This document shows positions 4,359-11,145 of a stretch of 11,145 nucleotides of DNA, one piece after another. Position 1 is the stretch's first letter, and every line of letters starts with the position of its first letter. The notes beneath the pieces are model-generated. The model saw only the letters and a list, made by a program, of their open reading frames with translations, did no database searches and was not told the DNA's origin. This DNA is from Bacillota bacterium (lineage in GTDB: Bacteria > Bacillota > Clostridia > Acetivibrionales > DSM-1351), in assembly GCA_023417285.1 (NCBI GenBank), contig JAEZFR010000447.1:1-11145 (forward strand), written 5' to 3'. A program made the position numbers and the translations under genes.

Positions 4359-7149
4359 TTTTAAATCTAGTAACTACTAATAGCCCAATAACTAAAACTA
4401 TCAAGCTGCTTCCAGCAACTATTAGTTGGTTTTTGACTGATGCATTGCCACTAGCATTTGGCGCACCATCATTTCCGGGCATTCCACCAGCCATTGGTCT
4501 ATTTTGTCTGAAATCAGGTACTTGCCCGTTTGTCCTGCCATTATCCCCTTTTGTATTCTGAGTCTGGTTAGATTGCTGTCCATTTTGCATTGCACCTGGG
4601 CGCATTCCATTAAACCCTTGCTGAGAAATCTGGGTAAGCATAGGAATCATGTTTTCATCTATCCCCAGTTCTGTTAACTGAACTATCTGATCATCTGATA
4701 ACTCACTACCACTTGCGGCCTTAATAATTTCTATAGCCCTTTGCATGGTTTCCCAGTCTGGCATTTGACCCATTTGCGGCATTACTCCCTGCGAATTTTG
4801 CTGATTATTTCTACTCTGCGAAGCCAGTGACTGATTACTCCCACTCTGCGTAATCTGAGACCGATTACTTCCACTATTCGGTTGTACAGTAGCCTGCTGA
4901 CCATCAGAAGTTTGCGCTGGCTGTGCGCTGCCCTGTGTAGTCTGCCTTCCATCTGAATTCTGCATCGCCTTTGCATTTACCCGTGTATCCTGCTGGCCAT
5001 CTGCAGCTTTCTTTGGCTGTGCACTGCCCTGTGTAGTCTGCTTTCCATCTGAATTCTGCATCGCCTTTGCATTTACCCGTGTAGCCTGCTGACCATCTGA
5101 AGGCTGCGCTGGCTGTGCACTGCCCTGAGTAATCTGCTTTCCATCTAAAGCCTGCGCTGGCTGTATACTACCCTGAGTAGTCTGCTTTGCACTATTTGAT
5201 TGAGCATTATCCTGTCCAGTGGTATTTTGCTGCTGTTGGGCATTTTCTCTCTTGTTAGCACCCTGAGGGCCTCCGAACATTCCACCGCCACCGCCCATTG
5301 ATCCTAGGCTTTGTACGTTGAAAGTAGTTTCGATATTGCCATATGAATCTGATGGCTGCTCACCCGCTAATTGTGCTTTTATACTTGTAGTTCTGTCTTT
5401 TCCAAAGGTTTTCAGCTCATTAATAGCAGTTTTATACTCATCGTATGAATAGAAATGCCTTGTATCCTCTTTTACATATTCATCTATTAATTCGGTAATA
5501 TTGTTTATAGTTTGCTCATACTTTCCGCTGTCATTGTAATTGCTAATCAGCTGTTCAAGGTACTTATGGTACTGCTCCTTATATTCGTCCACCTCTAGCA
5601 GCTTAGAAATAAGAGGGCTATTTTCCATTGTATCAGTAACAGGAGCATCTATTGGAAAGTTCACTGCTTTCTGGCCATCCTGCATTTGAAAGGAGGCAAA
5701 GGAAAGGTGCAAATCCCATGGTATTATCTCAAAAGTTCCACTTGTATTTTCATACAGATAGTAATTATGTTTCATTGACCCTGCATAGCTGTCGAGATTT
5801 ACCAAGAATGTATTGGCAGCAAAGTATTTCAAGATTTCCTGTACATTCAGGTACTCCTCAAGATTAGTACCTTCATTAAGGTTCTTAATCATCTCAATAA
5901 CTCTCTTTTTATCGCTATCTGTTGTTGATTTTGACTTAGTATAGTCAAAAATACCTGAATAACTGGATATATTGTCATCCTTGTACACCAAATTTGTACC
6001 TTTTGAGTTGCCCATAGAATCCATTCCACCGCCCATTGGATTTCCACCGCCCATTGGGTTCTTACCACCTAGACGTCCACCTGACTCGCTATTGTCTTGA
6101 TTATTGTTTTTGTTTTGGACATTGCTCTGGTTATTGCCTTGATTATTGTTTTTGTTATTATTCTGGTTGTCGGATGCGCCGCCAGCTTGAGGCATATCAC
6201 CATTTTGTGGAGCGTTGCCCATCTGTGGCATTTCTCCATTTTGTGGAGCGTTGCCCATCTGCGGCATCTCGCCGTTTTGTGTAAAATCACCCATCTGTGG
6301 CATTTTACCATTCTGTGGGAAATTGTCCATATTTGGCATTTCTCCATTTTGCTGGAAATCACCCATCTGCGGCATTTGTCCGTTTTGCGGAGGGTTGCCC
6401 ATCTGTGGCATTTCTCCATTTTGCTGGAAATCACCCATCTGCGGCATTTGTCCGTTTTGTGGGAAATCGCCCATCTGTGGCCTATTACCATCGCCTCCGC
6501 CACCCATTTCAGTAGTCTCAGGCTTGTACAGATTTCCACCTGTCGTACCATAGTATCTGCTTATAAAACTCTCTTCAATAACCTCATTTGCAATATATAA
6601 TCCCCACTGCTGCCCATTAACACTTATATTGGCATAAGCATAAGCGGGAGTAGGCACACCTAGTTCAGAGAACATTTCATACGAAAGGTACTCTTTCAAA
6701 TAGGTTGCGTCCCCTATCATATTATTTAGTGCCATCCCCTCCAGTCCGTGCATTGTCTGGTTTTTTATATATTGCCCAAAATCCACTTTAAAGCTAAATT
6801 TATCTGTACCAGAGGATTGAGCGGTCATAAGTGAGGCGTTACCTTTTGTTCTAATTCCTACCTGCTGGAATTTTTCACCATTGACTGTGATATCGCAAGA
6901 AATATACTCCTCCTTGCTAGCATTCTCAAGCATATTATCCCAATCCTGTTGAGCTGCTTCAATATTTATCTGAATAACTGAATTTTTATCAAACACCTTG
7001 CTCACATAATCAGGTTGTGTCAGAGATGTCCCACCTGTTAAAGTGGTGTTTCCCGATAAGGCAATCATGCCTACAACTATTGCTAATGCAAGCAATATTG
7101 CTACTGTAGCAATTACACCATAGTATTTCTGGTTAACCAATAAATTCAA
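4339..7149 (-). CDS. Membrane-anchored CotH-family kinase with repeat insertions
   Basis: About 936 residues, far longer than the roughly 360-residue spore-coat CotH. Residues 9-31 are a signal anchor. The CotH kinase-like domain starts near 50 (VGIRTKGNAS at 97-106, GLEGMALNN, YLKEYLSYEMF, WGLYIANEV) and resumes after residue 385 with NLDSYAGSMKHNYYLY (Asp453) and IIPWDLHLSF (Asp479), which I take as the metal-binding aspartates known in CotH kinases. Between the halves lie eight 12-residue repeats (223-318) and an N/Q/G-rich linker. Residues about 600-790 are Q/S/T-rich with 32-residue repeats, and a membrane helix (908-926) ends in RFKRRRF. Topology suggests an outward domain held at both ends. 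The start is TTG: the annotated one (7149) touches its GGGG, so TTG at 7140, nine bases from AAGGGG, may be the true start. Last gene of the VTC-DUF4956-cotH operon. The substrate is unknown. Confidence 0.85.
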   Translation of the reverse strand: MNLLVNQKYYGVIATVAILLALAIVVGMIALSGNTTLTGGTSLTQPDYVSKVFDKNSVIQINIEAAQQDWDNMLENASKEEYISCDITVNGEKFQQVGIRTKGNASLMTAQSSGTDKFSFKVDFGQYIKNQTMHGLEGMALNNMIGDATYLKEYLSYEMFSELGVPTPAYAYANISVNGQQWGLYIANEVIEESFISRYYGTTGGNLYKPETTEMGGGGDGNRPQMGDFPQNGQMPQMGDFQQNGEMPQMGNPPQNGQMPQMGDFQQNGEMPNMDNFPQNGKMPQMGDFTQNGEMPQMGNAPQNGEMPQMGNAPQNGDMPQAGGASDNQNNNKNNNQGNNQSNVQNKNNNQDNSESGGRLGGKNPMGGGNPMGGGMDSMGNSKGTNLVYKDDNISSYSGIFDYTKSKSTTDSDKKRVIEMIKNLNEGTNLEEYLNVQEILKYFAANTFLVNLDSYAGSMKHNYYLYENTSGTFEIIPWDLHLSFASFQMQDGQKAVNFPIDAPVTDTMENSPLISKLLEVDEYKEQYHKYLEQLISNYNDSGKYEQTINNITELIDEYVKEDTRHFYSYDEYKTAINELKTFGKDRTTSIKAQLAGEQPSDSYGNIETTFNVQSLGSMGGGGGMFGGPQGANKRENAQQQQNTTGQDNAQSNSAKQTTQGSIQPAQALDGKQITQGSAQPAQPSDGQQATRVNAKAMQNSDGKQTTQGSAQPKKAADGQQDTRVNAKAMQNSDGRQTTQGSAQPAQTSDGQQATVQPNSGSNRSQITQSGSNQSLASQSRNNQQNSQGVMPQMGQMPDWETMQRAIEIIKAASGSELSDDQIVQLTELGIDENMIPMLTQISQQGFNGMRPGAMQNGQQSNQTQNTKGDNGRTNGQVPDFRQNRPMAGGMPGNDGAPNASGNASVKNQLIVAGSSLIVLVIGLLVVTRFKRRRFQA
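4888..5145 (-). repeat. 96-bp coding repeats in cotH (32-residue units)
   Basis: Two full units and a partial third encode DGKQxTQGSAQPxxxxDGQQ followed by xTRVNAKAMQNS, at residues 669-700, 701-732 and 733-754. A looser half-unit precedes them. They lie in the Q/S/T-rich linker between the kinase domain and the C-terminal anchor and probably arose by slippage or unequal crossover. Confidence 0.85.
6196..6483 (-). repeat. 36-bp coding repeats in cotH (eight 12-residue MPQMG units)
   Basis: Eight consecutive units of the form MPQMGDFQQNGE (variants NPPQNGQ, NAPQNGE, DFTQNGE) cover residues 223-318, followed by a degenerate MPQAGG. They are contiguous, without spacers, and split the kinase domain in two. 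They are rich in Met, Pro, Gln and Asn and nearly free of Ser/Thr. Confidence 0.93.
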
Positions 7150-7157
7150 CCCCTTTT

Positions 7158-7847
7158 TTACTGCATGTAGTCTCCGTTATAGCTTACAAGTACTGCATTT
7201 CTCACTCCTGAAACCTTTGATATTTCGTTTACAAATTGTGAGGTCATATCTTTTAAGCGAACCTCCAAAGTCAGCTCTATACCGTTTTGAGCTGATACAG
7301 TCTTGGATTTTACCACATACTTTTTAACCTTTTGTGACACCATTTCAACTGCATTTTTCTCGCTATCATCATTCTCGCAGCTTAATACCAGTATATATGG
7401 ATTATCTGTGCTATTTTTATTTACGAAAAGCACTAAAATAAGACCAATAATTATGGAACCTATAACTGCTAATGGAATCAATCCTGCACCAATTACAATA
7501 CCTCCACTGATTGACCAAAACAAAAATGCTATATCTATAGGTTCTTTTATGGCACTTCTAAAACGTACAATTGATAATGCACCAACCATACCTAATGACA
7601 GTACAATATTTGAAGTGACTGCCAGGATAATCAGCGTTGTTATAAGTGTAAGTGCCATTAATGAAACTCCAAAGCTTTGTGAATACATAACACCCTTAAA
7701 GGTTTTCTTGTAAACTGCCATTATGAAAATACCAAGAGCAAATGCCAACACCATTGCAATCAAAGTATCAATAATTGAAAAGCTAGCTGCCTTATCTAAA
7801 AAGCTTGACTTAAAAACATCACTAAAATTTAATACCTCATTATTCAT
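7158..7847 (-). CDS. DUF4956 family membrane protein
   Basis: 229 residues. The N-terminal 145 residues hold about four membrane helices (roughly 25-46, 56-78, 80-95 and 107-142) with the family hallmark GMVGALSIVRFRSAIKEPID at 86-105. The C-terminal 85 residues form a soluble alpha/beta domain (YILVLSCEND, LTLEVRLKD, VRNAVLVSY). The biochemical role of DUF4956 is not established; it recurs beside VTC-domain and CotH-family genes, as here, which suggests a joint membrane function. A strong AGGAGGG (7856-7862) precedes the ATG by 8 nt. A 122-nt gap separates it from the VTC gene upstream, and cotH starts 8 nt after its stop, so translation of cotH may depend on this gene. Confidence 0.9.
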   Translation of the reverse strand: MNNEVLNFSDVFKSSFLDKAASFSIIDTLIAMVLAFALGIFIMAVYKKTFKGVMYSQSFGVSLMALTLITTLIILAVTSNIVLSLGMVGALSIVRFRSAIKEPIDIAFLFWSISGGIVIGAGLIPLAVIGSIIIGLILVLFVNKNSTDNPYILVLSCENDDSEKNAVEMVSQKVKKYVVKSKTVSAQNGIELTLEVRLKDMTSQFVNEISKVSGVRNAVLVSYNGDYMQ

Positions 7848-7969
7848 TAAATAAACCCTCCTAAATGTTCAAATGAACAAATTCTATTTACTCTGTTTTT
7901 CTTAACTTACTTGCATTATTTATTGCGTTCTTTTTCTAGGCTAAATTTTATTTCGCGTGTGCTTATTAA

Positions 7970-8641
7970 CTATATTCTACACATTGCATATTTTGAGATT
8001 GCTGCTGCACGTCTATCATTTAGTTGAATGGCATGTGAGATTATTTCAGGTAGAAACTCATCATACTTTATTTCAAGTATTATTACATTGTTTCTTACGA
8101 CATCCACAGTGGGCAGATCCTTTTCAAATAGATTCGTAGAGGATATACCTGTTCTAACACCTATGTCAAAAGTAACTCTCACATTCCCAACATCATAAAT
8201 ATAGGCCTCACGTATATAATCAACAATAGTTTTGGGCCTTAATACCTGTTCCTTAATTGCAAGGTACAACTCATTGAACAATGCTTTTTCACTCTCTTTG
8301 AGAAATTCATATTGTCCAGAAATAATGGCTTCACACTGTTCCTTTGTTATAGAAGTACTGGTCTTACTGCAAAGTCCATTTATCTTGGACTTCTTCTCCA
8401 GTCTAATAAATGAAGCATCATCGTTGTAAAATCTGATCCTGAATTTACTTCTTTTATTGAAGCCCAGTATTTTTTCTGCCAAGACCTTATCGTTGTAGTT
8501 ATCAAAATAAATACTTCTTATTTTATACTGTCCGTCCTGATTTGCATGTCTGTCCGTCTTTGCAATATGCTTAAGTCTAGACCTAATTGCTAGATAGTCT
8601 GAGAAGTTGATATAATGCTTAACTTCATGTCTAAATTTCAA
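7970..8641 (-). CDS. VTC-domain polyphosphate polymerase-like protein
   Basis: 223 residues from a TTG start at 8641-8639, chosen because GGAGGTGA lies 7 nt upstream (8653-8649 region) and the family begins with FRHEVKHYI; an ATG 15 codons earlier lacks a ribosome site. The VTC domain forms a tunnel lined by basic residues, here RHEVKHY (4-10), IRSIYFD (41-47), KFRIRF (66-71), LEKKSK (81-86), DYIREAY (141-147), RVTFD (155-159) and the metal-binding LEIKYDEFLP (189-198). Yeast Vtc4 uses this fold to make polyphosphate from ATP, and bacterial relatives are expected to bind or make polyphosphate or another phosphate polymer. It has no membrane helix and likely works in the cytosol beside the DUF4956 protein. 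First gene of the minus-strand operon, under the symmetric operator at 8716-8760. Confidence 0.9.
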   Translation of the reverse strand: MKFRHEVKHYINFSDYLAIRSRLKHIAKTDRHANQDGQYKIRSIYFDNYNDKVLAEKILGFNKRSKFRIRFYNDDASFIRLEKKSKINGLCSKTSTSITKEQCEAIISGQYEFLKESEKALFNELYLAIKEQVLRPKTIVDYIREAYIYDVGNVRVTFDIGVRTGISSTNLFEKDLPTVDVVRNNVIILEIKYDEFLPEIISHAIQLNDRRAAAISKYAMCRI

Positions 8642-8703
8642 GATTTCACCTCCTAACACAAATGTTATGGATGTTAGCCCTATCACTTGTTATTTTCATA
8701 TTA

Positions 8704-8709
8704 ATTCTA
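8704..8709 (-). promoter_or_regulatory. Predicted -10 element of the VTC-DUF4956-cotH operon
   Basis: Minus-strand TAGAAT matches TATAAT at five of six positions and lies exactly 9 bp from the nearest heptamer of the operator array. This mirrors the -10 on the other side. No good -35 hexamer is present, as expected for an activator-dependent promoter. Predicted start near 8697. Confidence 0.6.
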
Positions 8710-8715
8710 AAATAC

Positions 8716-8760
8716 TTTTCTTAAACTAATCTTAAATTTTTTAAGAGTAATTTAAGAAAA
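8716..8760. promoter_or_regulatory. Symmetric four-heptamer operator between divergent operons
   Basis: TCTTAAA at 8719-8725 and 8730-8736 and TTTAAGA at 8740-8746 and 8751-8757 form two direct-repeat pairs, each with an 11-bp period, placed as mirror images around position 8738. The 22-bp arms match at 19 positions. An 11-bp tandem repeat just upstream of the -10 is the usual binding site of a dimer of an OmpR/PhoB-type regulator, and one is encoded next door. The array therefore probably binds two dimers, one activating each divergent promoter. Confidence 0.8.
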
Positions 8761-8763
8761 TAC

Positions 8764-8772
8764 TGTTACAAT
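8764..8772 (+). promoter_or_regulatory. Extended -10 promoter element of the two-component operon
   Basis: TGTTACAAT contains the extended -10 TGn followed by TACAAT (8767-8772). The -35 position is a poor match and is overlapped by the TTTAAGA pair, consistent with class II activation by the neighbouring regulator. Predicted start near 8779. Confidence 0.65.
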
Positions 8773-8841
8773 AGAAATAACAACTGATTATATGGCGAAA
8801 GTTAAAGAAAACAGCGAATTTGACTTCAGGGGGAATTAAGA

Positions 8842-9537
8842 ATGAAGGTTCTTGTTGTAGAAGATGAAGTACGTTTGGCAGAAGCTTTGCAACAACTACT
8901 TATTAAGGATAGATATGATACTGACATTGTTCACAATGGTGTTGCAGGCCTGGATAATGCTTTAACTGGAATATATGATGTAATAGTGCTAGACATTATG
9001 CTTCCAAAGATGAATGGACTTGAGGTATTGAAAACAGTTAGAGAAGCAGGCATAACAACACCTGTTCTGCTTTTAACCGCAAAGGATGAAGTGAAAGATA
9101 AGGTGACAGGCCTGGACTGCGGTGCAGACGACTATTTAACGAAACCCTTTAATTCCGACGAATTATTGGCCAGAGTTCGAGCTTTGACCCGTAGAAGAAA
9201 CCAAGTAACCACAGATAACACTATTTCATATGAAGATATTACATTAAATCTTTCTACCTATGAGCTTCAAAGTAACACAAGCACTCAAGCTAACTCTATA
9301 AAGCTTGGTCTCAAGGAATTCAGAATCATGGAATACCTTATCAACAATGGTAGCAGGATTGTAAGTAAAGAAGATATGATAGAGAAAATATGGGGCTATG
9401 ATTCTGACGCGGAGTATAATAATGTTGAGGTATATATCTCATTTCTACGCAAGAAGTTAAGCTATCTGGGATCCTCGGTTAATATAAAAACTATTAGAGG
9501 CGCTGGTTATAGTTTGGGGGTAAATGATAATGCTTAA
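8842..9537 (+). CDS. OmpR/PhoB-family response regulator
   Basis: 231 residues. The receiver domain (1-118) has the acidic pocket E7/D8, phospho-acceptor Asp51 in VIVLDIMLP, Thr79 and Lys101 in LTKPF. Residues about 130-228 are the winged-helix DNA-binding domain (LKEFRIMEYLINNG, YISFLRKKL, TIRGAGYSL). AGGGGGA at 8828-8834 sets the ATG start. The gene overlaps the histidine kinase start by 8-14 bp, so the pair is cotranslated. The divergent operator at 8716-8760 has the 11-bp tandem layout such regulators bind, so it probably activates its own operon and the VTC-DUF4956-cotH operon. The signal is unknown. Confidence 0.96.
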   Translation: MKVLVVEDEVRLAEALQQLLIKDRYDTDIVHNGVAGLDNALTGIYDVIVLDIMLPKMNGLEVLKTVREAGITTPVLLLTAKDEVKDKVTGLDCGADDYLTKPFNSDELLARVRALTRRRNQVTTDNTISYEDITLNLSTYELQSNTSTQANSIKLGLKEFRIMEYLINNGSRIVSKEDMIEKIWGYDSDAEYNNVEVYISFLRKKLSYLGSSVNIKTIRGAGYSLGVNDNA

Positions 9538-10792
9538 AAAACTTAGGCTAAGATTTATTATAGTTAATATGGCACTGCTACTAGCAGTGCTGCTTGCTAT
9601 CTTCAGCGGTATTTATTATCTTATGTATAAATCTGGTGAGAATCAATCCAGAATGCTAATGGAAGGGCTGTCACAGAGTACGGGTTTTACACCTGACAGA
9701 CCACCCTTGGATGTTTTCCCTAGTAATGGTCCAAAGCTTCCTACTCCGTATAACAATGCCATGATGAGGAACTCCTTTGTAGTTAAGCTTGACAATCAAA
9801 ATGCTGTTTCCGCTGTTTTTTCTGTAATGAGTCTTTCTACTGATTCAGAGTTAATTCTAAATGCTGTAGATAGTGCATTAAAGGGAAGAAAGGAATTTGG
9901 TATTATTGAAATAAATGAAACAGAATATAGATACTTAAGAGCGATAAGGCCCGATGGTAAGTACTTAATTTATATGGATCGCAGCATGGAGATAGCAACG
10001 TTAAATAACCTTCTCATCGTGAGTCTAGTGATTGGACTATTAAGCACAACAGTATTGCTTATTTTAAGTATCTTCTTGGCCAAGTGGGCAGTAAAGCCTA
10101 TTGGGAAGGCTTGGGATAAACAGCGGCAGTTTGTTGCTGATGCATCACATGAGCTAAGAACGCCATTAACCATAATCTCTACAAATGCGGATGTCGTGCT
10201 TTCTAATCAAAATGCAACTGTTGAGAGTCAGAAGAAATGGTTACAATATATAAAATCGGAAGCTGAGAGAATGTCCAAATTAGTAAATGACCTTCTTTAT
10301 CTAGCAAAGGTAGATAACTCCGAAGACACATTCCAAAAAACTCAATTCGACTTAAGCCAGATGGTAATTAGCGCATGTCTTCCTTTTGAGTATATGATTT
10401 TTGAAGCGGGCATGGTACTTAACATGGAAATTGCAGATGGAATAACAGCAACAGGAAATGAAGAAAGACTAAAGCAGGTCGTAATTATTTTACTTGACAA
10501 TGCCATGAAAAATACTGACAGAGGCGGTTCTATCAGCGTAAGCCTCAATAAAACTGGTGATAAGGGACATATAAACCTCAGTGTAACAAATACAGGAAAT
10601 GAAATTCCTGCTTCGGAGAAAGATAAAATATTTGAACGTTTCTATAGAGTAGATAAGTCGAGAGACAGACACACCGGAGGCCATGGCCTCGGCCTATCTA
10701 TAGCTAAAACAATTGTTAATCAGCATTCCGGTACCATTAGTGTTACAAGTTTTGGCGGAAAAACAACATTCACAGTAACACTCCCAAAATAA
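9530..10792 (+). CDS. Membrane sensor histidine kinase
   Basis: 420 residues from ATG 9530 (an ATG at 9524 adds two residues; GGGGG at 9516-9520 is better spaced for 9530). Numbering from 9524, a membrane helix at about 12-34, an extracytoplasmic region of about 125 residues with no recognised sensor fold, and a second helix at about 163-187 are followed by only a stub of a HAMP linker (KWAVKPIGKAWDKQRQ). The phospho-acceptor is His209 in DASHELRTPL. The ATPase domain shows the N box with Asn326 (LLDNAMKNTD), VTNTGNEIP, FERFYRVDKSR and GGHGLGLSIAK. It is expected to phosphorylate the response regulator with which it overlaps. The outer loop is proline-rich at its start (DRPPLDVF). Complete and apparently functional. 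Confidence 0.95.
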   Translation: MLKKLRLRFIIVNMALLLAVLLAIFSGIYYLMYKSGENQSRMLMEGLSQSTGFTPDRPPLDVFPSNGPKLPTPYNNAMMRNSFVVKLDNQNAVSAVFSVMSLSTDSELILNAVDSALKGRKEFGIIEINETEYRYLRAIRPDGKYLIYMDRSMEIATLNNLLIVSLVIGLLSTTVLLILSIFLAKWAVKPIGKAWDKQRQFVADASHELRTPLTIISTNADVVLSNQNATVESQKKWLQYIKSEAERMSKLVNDLLYLAKVDNSEDTFQKTQFDLSQMVISACLPFEYMIFEAGMVLNMEIADGITATGNEERLKQVVIILLDNAMKNTDRGGSISVSLNKTGDKGHINLSVTNTGNEIPASEKDKIFERFYRVDKSRDRHTGGHGLGLSIAKTIVNQHSGTISVTSFGGKTTFTVTLPK

Positions 10793-10807
10793 TAAAATAA
10801 TACAGGA

Positions 10808-10821
10808 TATTACTAGTAATA
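10808..10821. repeat. 14-bp perfect palindrome before the amidase gene
   Basis: TATTACTAGTAATA lies 4 bp before the ribosome site of the amidase-domain gene and 16 bp after the histidine kinase stop. It could be a small operator, but perfect palindromes of A+T-rich sequence this short also occur by chance. Confidence 0.35.
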
Positions 10822-10837
10822 ATCTAGGTGAGTGAAA

Positions 10838-11145
10838 ATGTTTGTTGAATCAGGATATAACAGGCCAAAGGCTCTTGATTATGCAAAGAAATGGGCATTA
10901 TCTCGAAATCCTGCATATTATGATTTTGAAAAAATTGGTGGTGACTGTACCAATTTCTTGTCTCAGTGCCTTTATGCAGGCACAGGAGTAATGAATCCAA
11001 AGCTATATACTGGTTGGTATTACTATTCAGTTAACAGCAGAGCCCCTGCATGGACGGCAGTGACAAACTTCTACGAGTTTTTATTAAATAATACCGGAGT
11101 AGGTCCATACGGCCATAATGCATCTGTTGAGGATGTTGTACCAGG
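10838..11145 (+). CDS. Putative amidase-domain protein (Amidase_6-like), N-terminal part
   Basis: 102 codons are present before the window ends. The protein begins MFVESGYNRPKALDYAKKWA and carries the hallmark GGDCTNFLSQCLYAG (34-48), with Cys37 as likely nucleophile, followed by TGWYYYSVNSRAPAWTAVTNFYEFL, typical of the putative amidase domain found in clostridial and bacillar wall-associated proteins. The catalytic His motif would lie beyond the edge. There is no signal peptide, so this copy is probably cytosolic or released without the Sec route. AGGTGAG (10826-10832) precedes the ATG by 5 nt. It starts 45 nt after the histidine kinase stop with no terminator between, so it may be a third gene of the two-component operon. 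Confidence 0.85.
   Translation, partial: MFVESGYNRPKALDYAKKWALSRNPAYYDFEKIGGDCTNFLSQCLYAGTGVMNPKLYTGWYYYSVNSRAPAWTAVTNFYEFLLNNTGVGPYGHNASVEDVVP

Noticed and set aside
6196..6483. Regular 36-bp repeats that could look like a CRISPR array
   Set aside because: Units are contiguous with no unique spacers and keep the cotH frame as 12-residue protein repeats.
6069..6600. Overlapping open frames on both strands with repetitive Cys/Ile/Phe or Trp/Lys-rich proteins
   Set aside because: They are by-products of the 36-bp coding repeats in cotH; no ribosome sites and no family resemblance.
7866..7879. Palindrome TGTTCAAATGAACA upstream of the DUF4956 gene
   Set aside because: Six-bp arms with a 2-bp centre in A+T-rich DNA, a single copy and no promoter beside it; too weak to call an operator.
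8642..8686. Longer VTC start adding 15 residues (MIGLTSITFVLGGEI)
   Set aside because: The added codons contain the GGAGGTGA ribosome site for the TTG start and do not resemble the family.

Overview
The window comes from a low-GC, endospore-type Firmicute, most likely a nitrogen-fixing Clostridia member (inferred from A+T-rich DNA, strong AGGAGG-type ribosome sites, a nifB/nifH start, a SpoIVCA-like large serine recombinase and a CotH-family kinase). The species cannot be named from the sequence alone.

Region 1 (1-1404, minus strand): nifB, encoding the radical-SAM enzyme of nitrogenase cofactor synthesis, is followed 4 nt later by the first ten codons of a nifH-like gene cut by the window edge. 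They are driven by a textbook sigma-A promoter (TTGACA-N17-TATAAT) bracketed by two near-identical 19-bp boxes, a likely repressor arrangement.

Region 2 (1492-4196): a large serine recombinase (minus), a small unknown gene with its own terminator (minus), then the 3' part of an asparagine synthetase gene (plus) that lacks its whole 5' part. A gene cut right beside a serine recombinase suggests an attachment-site junction. If so, the recombinase, and perhaps the nif genes to its left, may lie in an integrated element.

Region 3 (4339-10792): a divergent surface/phosphate module. On the minus strand a VTC-domain polyphosphate-polymerase-like gene, a DUF4956 membrane protein gene and a 936-residue membrane-anchored CotH-family kinase gene form an operon. 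On the plus strand an OmpR-type response regulator and a histidine kinase overlap. The shared intergenic region holds an almost perfectly symmetric array of four TTTAAGA heptamers (two 11-bp-spaced pairs in opposite orientation) with a -10 element 9 bp outside each end. This implies that the two-component system controls both itself and the CotH operon. The CotH protein carries eight 12-residue MPQMGxxxQNGx repeats inserted within its kinase domain and 32-residue repeats in a Q/N/S/T-rich region before a C-terminal membrane anchor.

Region 4 (10838-end, plus): the start of a putative amidase-domain (Amidase_6-like) protein, cut by the window edge.
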